The position numbers and the translations under genes are program-made. Of a stretch of 12,963 nt of DNA, positions 7,892 to 12,963 are shown one piece after another. The notes beneath the pieces are model-generated. The model was not told the DNA's origin, did no database searches, and saw only the letters and a program-made list of their open reading frames with translations. This DNA comes from BS750m-G4 sp964472195 (GTDB taxonomy: Bacteria; Bacteroidota; Ignavibacteria; Tepidaquicellales; Tepidaquicellaceae), in the NCBI GenBank assembly GCA_964472195.1, contig CAYYJH010000081.1, forward strand, positions 1 to 12,963, given 5' to 3'. Position 1 is the stretch's first letter. Each line of letters begins with the position of its first letter.

Positions 7892-8638
7892 CTAAATGTT
7901 TTTTTGTCGAAATATTTCGTAGAGTATTACACCAGCAGATACGGATGCATTAAGAGAGTTTAATTTTCCTGCCATAGGGATTCTAATGAGTATATCACAC
8001 TGTCCCTTTATATTTTTTCTCATTCCTGAACCTTCACTTCCAATGACTAATCCAATTGGTTTTTTAAAATCTGTATCGAAAGTGTTCTGAACTGCTTTAA
8101 CATCTGTACCGACTATCCAGTAACCATTTTGCTTTAGGAATTTTATGCTGTTTGAGAGATTTGTTTCTTTTGCGATAGGAATATAGTTGACAGCACCCGA
8201 TGATGTCTTGAGAACGGTGTGATTTACTTCTGCAGAGTTATGCCTTGGAATTACAATCCCATCGGCTCCGAGGCACACTGCTGACCTTGCGATAGCCCCT
8301 AAGTTGTGCGGGTCTGTTATTTCGTCTAAGATTAGAACAAGTGGATTTATGATTTTTTTATTATCTTCTACGATATATCGTAATGTTTTATACTTATAGT
8401 CCTGTATAAATCCCAAGACTCCTTGCGTGATTCCTTCCCGTTTGTTATTTCTGTTAAAGTATTTTGCAAAATCATGATCGTTGAGGTAAATAATACTAAC
8501 GTTATTTTCTTTTGATAGACGAACAATTTCCTTAAGCTTTTTTTCCGGCTTAATGCGTTTTAGTAATATTATTTTGTTGAGTCCTTTTGGAGAGTTTTTA
8601 AGAATTTCTAATACAGGATTTTTACCGATTACAAGCAC
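7892..8638 (-). CDS. rlmB: 23S rRNA (guanosine-2'-O-)methyltransferase, TrmH/SpoU family
   Basis: This 248-aa SPOUT-class enzyme uses SAM to methylate a ribose 2'-OH. The closest match is RlmB, which modifies G2251 of 23S rRNA (E. coli numbering). Residues 1 to about 80 form the substrate-binding domain seen in RlmB (VIGKNPVLEIL at the start, REGITQGVLGF at its end). The catalytic knot domain follows, with motif 1 LDEITDPHNLGAIARSA (N112, R118), motif 2 IGSEGSGM (E202) and motif 3 IPMAGKLNSLNASVSAG (220-236, N230). The start is GTG at 8638: the codon just before it is an in-frame TAA, so no longer form is possible. No Shine-Dalgarno is seen. A strong promoter candidate lies about 47 nt upstream. 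Another TrmH paralogue acting on tRNA is possible, but the N-terminal domain favours RlmB. Confidence 0.93.
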   Translation of the reverse strand: MLVIGKNPVLEILKNSPKGLNKIILLKRIKPEKKLKEIVRLSKENNVSIIYLNDHDFAKYFNRNNKREGITQGVLGFIQDYKYKTLRYIVEDNKKIINPLVLILDEITDPHNLGAIARSAVCLGADGIVIPRHNSAEVNHTVLKTSSGAVNYIPIAKETNLSNSIKFLKQNGYWIVGTDVKAVQNTFDTDFKKPIGLVIGSEGSGMRKNIKGQCDILIRIPMAGKLNSLNASVSAGVILYEIFRQKNI

Positions 8639-8684
8639 TTAACTACAGAATTAATTTTTAAGATTTATTTTACACGTCAATATA

Positions 8685-8713
8685 ATTATATTTGGTTTCA
8701 ATAGAATTGACAA
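8685..8713 (-). promoter_or_regulatory. Near-consensus sigma70-type promoter for rlmB
   Basis: Read on the minus strand, a -35 box TTGTCA (plus positions 8708-8713, one change from TTGACA) is followed by exactly 17 nt and then a perfect -10 box TATAAT (8685-8690). Transcription would begin near 8678, giving a leader of about 40 nt before the GTG start at 8638. The -10 box is part of a perfect 14-bp palindrome (8679-8692). The match and spacing are seen directly; activity is inferred. Confidence 0.55.
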
Positions 8714-8732
8714 AATATTTATTTTCGATTAA

Positions 8733-8850
8733 GCTACAAAAGCACTAAGACACAAAGAAAATCGTTTTACTAAATTATTTTGGATAAAGATTCTTAAAAT
8801 AGATGAAGTGTATTGTATGATTTTACTTTGTGCTTTTATGGCTTTGTGTT
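8733..8850. repeat. Long imperfect palindrome with ACAAAG words between rlmB and rsmI
   Basis: The left arm (8733-8763) and right arm (8819-8850) are imperfect reverse complements around a centre of about 55 nt. Matching blocks are CACAAAG (8751-8757) with CTTTGTG (8826-8832), AAAATC (8758-8763) with GATTTT (8819-8824), and ACAAA (8736-8740) with TTTGT (8843-8847). In both arms the ACAAA/TTTGT words sit 16 nt apart. Together with the rlmB promoter and a possible rsmI promoter this accounts for most of the 310-nt divergent gap (8639-8948). From memory, intergenic palindromes rich in CACAAAG words are widespread in environmental genomes. Confidence 0.6.
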
Positions 8851-8913
8851 TTAAAGAAGTATGGAATTACTTTTAAAAATATGTCCATTGCAAATATTAA
8901 CATAGGCGAAATT

Positions 8914-8922
8914 TGATAAAAT
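8914..8922 (+). promoter_or_regulatory. Possible extended -10 promoter for rsmI-gltX
   Basis: TG at 8914-8915, one base, then TAAAAT at 8917-8922 form an extended -10 pattern. Transcription would begin near 8929, about 20 nt before the rsmI start. No -35 box lies at the usual distance: the TTGCAA at 8888-8893 is 23 nt away. In such AT-rich sequence this could be chance. Confidence 0.3.
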
Positions 8923-8948
8923 ACTTAACGGGTGTAATTCATTAACTG

Positions 8949-9680
8949 ATGAATCTAAAAGTTGAAGATATCGAAATATTCACGAACGAGAAGTTTCCGG
9001 ATTTAAAGATACAGAAAGGTGCTTTATATATTGTGTCAACACCCATAGGAAATATGGAGGACATATCATTTCGAGCATTGTTTATTCTTAGAAATACTGA
9101 TATAATTGCTGCGGAAGACACCCGTGTTACCAACAATCTCCTTAAACATTATAACATACAAAAGAGAATTATAAGTTACTATTCGAGAGTTGAAAACACA
9201 AAGATTGATTTCATCATATCAGAGCTAAAAGAGAATAAAACAGTTGCTTTGGTTTCTGATGCAGGGACGCCGTGTATATCCGACCCGGGAAATATACTTG
9301 TTTCGAGATGCATAGAGGAGGGGATTGAAGTTTTCTCAATACCGGGTGCGAGTGCGTTGATGCATTCATTAGTTTTATCCGGTTTTCCAAATGAAAGATT
9401 TTATTTCCAGGGTTACCTGCCTCAAAAAAAAGGCAGGGAGAAAACATTTAAGGAACTAAAAGGAAAAAAGATGACACTGATTATTTATGAATCAAAGTAC
9501 AGAATTAAAAAAACATTGAGGGAATGTTTGAAATACTTTGGGAACAAAGAATTATCGGTTGGAAGAGAGTTAACAAAAATGTTTGAAGAGAACATCAGGA
9601 TGAACCTTAAAGAGATTAATTCTAATATGAATGTTCTTAAAGAAAAAGGTGAATTCGTAATTGTCATTAATAACAATTAA
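8949..9680 (+). CDS. rsmI: 16S rRNA 2'-O-ribose methyltransferase RsmI
   Basis: RsmI methylates the ribose of C1402 in 16S rRNA with SAM, in the decoding centre, together with RsmH. The 243-aa product shows the tetrapyrrole-methylase-type fold motifs in order: LYIVSTPIGNMEDIS (26-40), AAEDTRVTNNLL (54-65), VSDAGTPCISDPG (102-114), IPGASALMHSLVLSGFP (131-147), FYFQGYLPQKKGRE (151-164), ESKYRIKKTL and RELTK (206-210). It ends soon after KGEFVIVI, so it lacks the C-terminal extension of about 45 residues found in E. coli RsmI (286 aa). The N-terminus has about 24 residues before the usual family start. The ATG at 8949 has an in-frame TAA two codons upstream, so it is the earliest possible ATG, and I see no nearer internal ATG. 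It lies 20 nt before gltX and is probably cotranscribed with it. Confidence 0.94.
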   Translation: MNLKVEDIEIFTNEKFPDLKIQKGALYIVSTPIGNMEDISFRALFILRNTDIIAAEDTRVTNNLLKHYNIQKRIISYYSRVENTKIDFIISELKENKTVALVSDAGTPCISDPGNILVSRCIEEGIEVFSIPGASALMHSLVLSGFPNERFYFQGYLPQKKGREKTFKELKGKKMTLIIYESKYRIKKTLRECLKYFGNKELSVGRELTKMFEENIRMNLKEINSNMNVLKEKGEFVIVINNN

Positions 9681-9700
9681 ACCCATAATAAATTGATAAA

Positions 9701-11227
9701 ATGAATAATAGAAAAGTACGAGTTCGTTTCGCACCAAGTCCGACGGGTCCATTGCACATAGGAGGTGTGAGAACGGCATTATTCAATTATTTATTCGCTA
9801 AGAAAAATAAAGGTGATTTTATTTTAAGGATAGAAGATACTGACCAGACGAGGTTCGTTCCCGGAACAGAGGAATACATAATTGATTCACTAAAATGGTG
9901 CGGGATAGATTATAATGAAGGTGTCTCTAAAGGAGGAGACTACGGTCCTTACCGCCAGTCGGAGAGAAAGGACATCTATAAAAAGCATGCCGATACTTTA
10001 ATCGAATCCGGAAATGCTTACTATGCTTTCGATACCCCAGAAGAGCTCGATAAACTCAGGAAAGATCATCAAAAGAAAAAGGAAAAGTTTACATATGGCG
10101 CAGGCAACAGGGATTCACTTAAAAATTCACTGTCATTATCTAAGGAAAAGACTCAAAAGCTTTTGGATTCGGGAATGAAATATGTTATTCGCTGTAAGAT
10201 TCCAGAAAATGAAGAGCTAAAGTTTCATGATATTATAAGAGGTGAAGTTGTTGTTAATACTTCTACACTTGATGATAAGATTTTAGTTAAATCTGATTGT
10301 ATGCCTTCGTATCATCTCGCAAATGTTGTAGATGATCATTTAATGAAAATATCCCATGTAATCAGGGGAGAGGAGTGGCTTCCGTCGCTTCCGTTGCATG
10401 TTCTTTTATACAGGAATTTAGGATGGGAAAAAGAAATGCCCGAGTTTGCACATTTACCCTTACTACTAAAACCAGATAGGAAGGGTAAATTAAGTAAAAG
10501 AGACGGTGAAAGACTCGGTTTCCCGGTGTTTCCTTTGGAATGGAAATTACCATCAGGAGAGATTTATCCAGGTTACCGTGAATCTGGATATTTTCCCGAA
10601 GCTTTTGTTAATATGGTTGCTTTGCTTGGGTGGAATCCGGGAACAGAAAAGGAAATCTTTTCACTGGATGAGTTGGTCGAGGAGTTTTCGCTCGACAGAG
10701 TTATAAAGTCGGGTGCAAAGTTTGACCCGGAAAAGGCAAAGTGGTTTAATCATTATTATCTGCAGAAAAAAGACGATAAAGAATTAGTATCTTTATTTCA
10801 ATCTGTTCTCAAAGTTAAAGGTATAGAAGTTTCCGATGAATATATTGAAAAGTTATGCGGGTTGTTAAAAGAAAGAGTCAATTTTGTGTCAGAATTTTGG
10901 GAACAATCACATTATTTCTTCTCTTTTCCAAAGCAGTTCAGCATGAGTTTCATAGAAAAAAATTGGAAAGAAAATACACCGAGAGTTTTAATGGAGTTGA
11001 AAAATAAATTCAATGCCATAGAGGAATTTAAATCGGATAATATCGAAAAAGTCTTTAAGGATTTTCTTAAAGAAAAGGAATTGGGAAAGAAGCAGGTGAT
11101 GAGTGTCTTGAGGCTGGTTTTAGTTGGCAGCAACGTTGGTCCAGGTCTGTTCAAAATTGTGGAACTGCTGGGAAAAGATGAAGTTGTTAAGAGAATAGAA
11201 TATGTAGCAAACAGGATCATAGTTTGA
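9701..11227 (+). CDS. gltX: Glutamyl-tRNA synthetase
   Basis: This cytoplasmic class I aminoacyl-tRNA synthetase charges tRNA(Glu) with glutamate. The 508-aa protein is of normal length. The Rossmann-fold catalytic core begins at once, with RFAPSPTGPLHIGGVRTALF (HIGH-type motif HIGG at 19-22) and DFILRIEDTDQTR. The second signature, KLSKR, is at residues 263-267. The segment that follows (LGFPVFPLEW, then YRESGYFPEAFVNMVALLGW) is longer than in E. coli and, from memory, matches the Bacteroidota-type form of the enzyme. The last 150 or so residues form the helical anticodon-binding domain. No Shine-Dalgarno is visible before the ATG. With a separate GlnRS at the window's right edge, this enzyme need not mischarge tRNA(Gln). 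It is convergent with glnS. Confidence 0.97.
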   Translation: MNNRKVRVRFAPSPTGPLHIGGVRTALFNYLFAKKNKGDFILRIEDTDQTRFVPGTEEYIIDSLKWCGIDYNEGVSKGGDYGPYRQSERKDIYKKHADTLIESGNAYYAFDTPEELDKLRKDHQKKKEKFTYGAGNRDSLKNSLSLSKEKTQKLLDSGMKYVIRCKIPENEELKFHDIIRGEVVVNTSTLDDKILVKSDCMPSYHLANVVDDHLMKISHVIRGEEWLPSLPLHVLLYRNLGWEKEMPEFAHLPLLLKPDRKGKLSKRDGERLGFPVFPLEWKLPSGEIYPGYRESGYFPEAFVNMVALLGWNPGTEKEIFSLDELVEEFSLDRVIKSGAKFDPEKAKWFNHYYLQKKDDKELVSLFQSVLKVKGIEVSDEYIEKLCGLLKERVNFVSEFWEQSHYFFSFPKQFSMSFIEKNWKENTPRVLMELKNKFNAIEEFKSDNIEKVFKDFLKEKELGKKQVMSVLRLVLVGSNVGPGLFKIVELLGKDEVVKRIEYVANRIIV

Positions 11228-11358
11228 ATTAAGAACCCTGTACGCTTACGCTACGAGGCAAGCAAGGATTAACGATTTGAGAATTAAGAAGAAATAATAT
11301 GGACCTTTTAAGAACTTTAAAAATCAAAATTAGTTAATCGGTGTTCGATGTTCAGTTT
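11228..11358. repeat. Convergent gap between gltX and glnS with short-period repeat remnants
   Basis: Three kinds of short repetition are visible. TTTGAATTAAGAA (11223-11235, overlapping the gltX stop) recurs with two extra bases at 11276-11290. GATTAAC, GATTTGA and GAATTAA stand in tandem as 7-nt units (11267-11287). TGTTC occurs at 11342-11346 and again at 11349-11353, also 7 nt apart. Between the direct copies lies a more GC-rich patch (about 11236-11266) with a doubled TACGCT. No clear strong hairpin terminator is seen for either gene. Confidence 0.35.
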
Positions 11359-12963
11359 TTACTTATTCATTTTCGCCCAGGAATCTCGCAGTGAAACAGT
11401 CCGGTTGAAAACCAGTTTATCTTTGGTCGAATCAGAGTCGACGCAAAAATATCCTTGTCTTTCGAATTGATAATGACATTCAGCGGTATTTCCATTCAAA
11501 CCGGGTTCTATAAAACCTTTGATTATTTCGAGAGAGTTAGGATTTAAGTTAGATTTGAAATCTTTTCCTTCTTCAACTTCTTCAGGATTTTCTTTTATAA
11601 AAAGCCGCTCATACAATCGGATTTCTGCTTCAACTGCATGTTTTGCAGATACCCAATGAATCGTTCCCTTTACTTTTCGTCCGTCGGGTGATTTACCGCC
11701 CTTTGATTCAGGGTCATATGTGCAATGTAGCTCGGTCACTTCACCTGTCTTTTCATTTTTAATTACTTTTTCACATTTTAAAAAATATGCGTATCTCAAA
11801 CGCACTTCACCTCCGGGTGTGAGACGGAAGAACTTTTTAGGAGGGTCTTCCATAAAATCATCCTGTTCTATATAAATCTCTCTTGAAAAGGGAACCTTTC
11901 TCGAACCCATTTCAGGGTCTTCGGGATTGTTCAGTGCATCTAATTGTTCGGTCTTGTCTTCAGTATAATTGGTTATTACAACTTTCAAAGGATTCAAAAC
12001 ACACATAACCCTTGGAGCCTTTTTGTTAAGGTCTTCTCGAACGCTATGCTCGAGAAGAGCAACGTCTATCACATTGTCTCGTTTGGCAATGCCGACACGG
12101 TCTGCGAAATTGCGAATTGATTCAGGAGTATAGCCGCGTCTTCGTAAACCCGACAATGTTGGCATACGCGGGTCATCCCATCCGCTTACGTGTCCTTCTT
12201 CGACGAGTTGGAGAAGCTTGCGTTTACTCATTATTGTGTAGTTGAGATTGAGCCGTGCAAATTCAATCTGTCTTGACGGGAAAATCTCAAGTTCTTTTAT
12301 AAACCAGTCGTAGAGCGGTCTATGAATTTCAAATTCTATACTGCAAAGCGAATGTGTGATTTTTTCAATCGAGTCGGATTGCCCGTGAGCAAAATCGTAA
12401 GTAGGGTATATGCACCATTTGTTTCCTGTTCTGTGATGGTCTGTGTGTATGATGCGATAAATAACGGGGTCACGCAAGAGTGTATTAGGTGCTGACATGT
12501 CTATCTTTGCACGCAGGACTCTTTCTCCTTCTTTGAATTCACCGTCACGCATCCTTTTGAAAAGGTCAAGATTCTCTTCAACAGAGCGGTTTCTATACGG
12601 ACTTTCTTTTCCCGGAACTGTTGGCGTTCCTCTGGATTCCGTGATATCTTTGGAACTCAGCTCGCATACGAATGCTTTTCCTTTTTTAATAAGTTTTACA
12701 GCATATTCGTAAAGTGTTTCGAAATAATCCGAAGCATAGTAAAGCCTGTCATCCCAGTCGAAGCCAAGCCAGTGTATATCATACATGATATTGTCCACGT
12801 ATTCGACTTCCTCTTTAACTGGGTTTGTATCATCGAAACGGAGGTTGCAGAGACCGTTGTACTGCTCTGCCAAGCCAAAGTTCAGGCATATTGCCTTTGC
12901 GTGCCCGATGTGGAGATAGCCGTTCGGCTCCGGGGGGAAGCGTGTATGCACCCTGCCTTCGTG
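11359..12963 (-). CDS. glnS: Glutaminyl-tRNA synthetase (5' end outside window)
   Basis: This class I synthetase attaches glutamine directly to tRNA(Gln). About 534 residues are visible, against 554 in E. coli. The frame is open through the right edge: the codons before the GTG at 12951 read HEGR and run into VHTRFPPEPNGYLHIGHAKA, where E. coli also has an internal Val, so the real start lies beyond the window. Signatures are HIGH in the first visible residues, LRFDDTNPVKEEVEYVDNI, then YTIMSKRKL as the KMSKS-type loop, GWDDPRMPTLSGLRRRGYTP, and in the C-terminal beta-barrel anticodon-binding region GRKVKGTIHWVSAKHAVEAE. It ends at SLRDSWAKMNK, matching the E. coli C-terminus, so there is no appended YqeY-like domain of the kind found in Deinococcus GlnRS. 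No sign of decay. Confidence 0.97.
   Translation of the reverse strand, partial: HEGRVHTRFPPEPNGYLHIGHAKAICLNFGLAEQYNGLCNLRFDDTNPVKEEVEYVDNIMYDIHWLGFDWDDRLYYASDYFETLYEYAVKLIKKGKAFVCELSSKDITESRGTPTVPGKESPYRNRSVEENLDLFKRMRDGEFKEGERVLRAKIDMSAPNTLLRDPVIYRIIHTDHHRTGNKWCIYPTYDFAHGQSDSIEKITHSLCSIEFEIHRPLYDWFIKELEIFPSRQIEFARLNLNYTIMSKRKLLQLVEEGHVSGWDDPRMPTLSGLRRRGYTPESIRNFADRVGIAKRDNVIDVALLEHSVREDLNKKAPRVMCVLNPLKVVITNYTEDKTEQLDALNNPEDPEMGSRKVPFSREIYIEQDDFMEDPPKKFFRLTPGGEVRLRYAYFLKCEKVIKNEKTGEVTELHCTYDPESKGGKSPDGRKVKGTIHWVSAKHAVEAEIRLYERLFIKENPEEVEEGKDFKSNLNPNSLEIIKGFIEPGLNGNTAECHYQFERQGYFCVDSDSTKDKLVFNRTVSLRDSWAKMNK

Noticed and set aside
12497..12878. Short reading frames on both strands inside glnS
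   Set aside because: They overlap a conserved synthetase core and are out-of-frame shadows.
12949..12951. GTG at 12951 as the glnS start codon
   Set aside because: It encodes a conserved internal Val; the frame continues to the window edge with residues that fit the GlnRS N-terminus.

Overview
This is an AT-rich chromosomal window made of housekeeping genes. It most likely comes from the Bacteroidota/Chlorobi (FCB) group, and perhaps from an Ignavibacteria-like lineage; the placement is inferred. The clues are: a glutamyl-tRNA synthetase with an extended, Bacteroidota-style stretch after the KLSKR motif; a separate glutaminyl-tRNA synthetase; the cvpA-mutS2 pairing; and start codons that nearly all lack a Shine-Dalgarno sequence. 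I see no phage, transposase, CRISPR, tRNA or rRNA.

Layout, left to right. (1) The window opens inside kup, a potassium uptake permease, followed by a 228-nt gap with a bulged hairpin. (2) A 222-aa membrane-anchored protein with TPR-like repeats stands alone. (3) A long imperfect palindrome leads into a same-strand run: yqeY, cvpA, mutS2 and an NtrC/NtrX-type response regulator, with gaps of 57, 15 and 45 nt, probably one operon. (4) A repeat-rich convergent junction separates the regulator from rlmB on the minus strand. (5) A 310-nt divergent region between rlmB and rsmI carries a near-consensus sigma70-type promoter for rlmB and another long palindrome. (6) rsmI and gltX are 20 nt apart and probably cotranscribed. 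(7) gltX converges on glnS, which runs off the right edge.

Functionally the window leans towards translation: two rRNA 2'-O-methyltransferases (RlmB for 23S, RsmI for 16S), GltX and GlnRS, the tRNA-amidotransferase-related YqeY, and MutS2, which in Bacillus is linked to rescue of collided ribosomes as well as to recombination control. Kup and CvpA are membrane proteins.

No clearly new multi-gene system is visible. Two things deserve a second look. The response regulator has lost the GAFTGA sigma54-contact loop, so it probably does not act as a classical sigma54 activator. In addition, each gap between predicted transcription units holds an inverted or short-period oligomer repeat, while the gaps inside predicted operons hold none.
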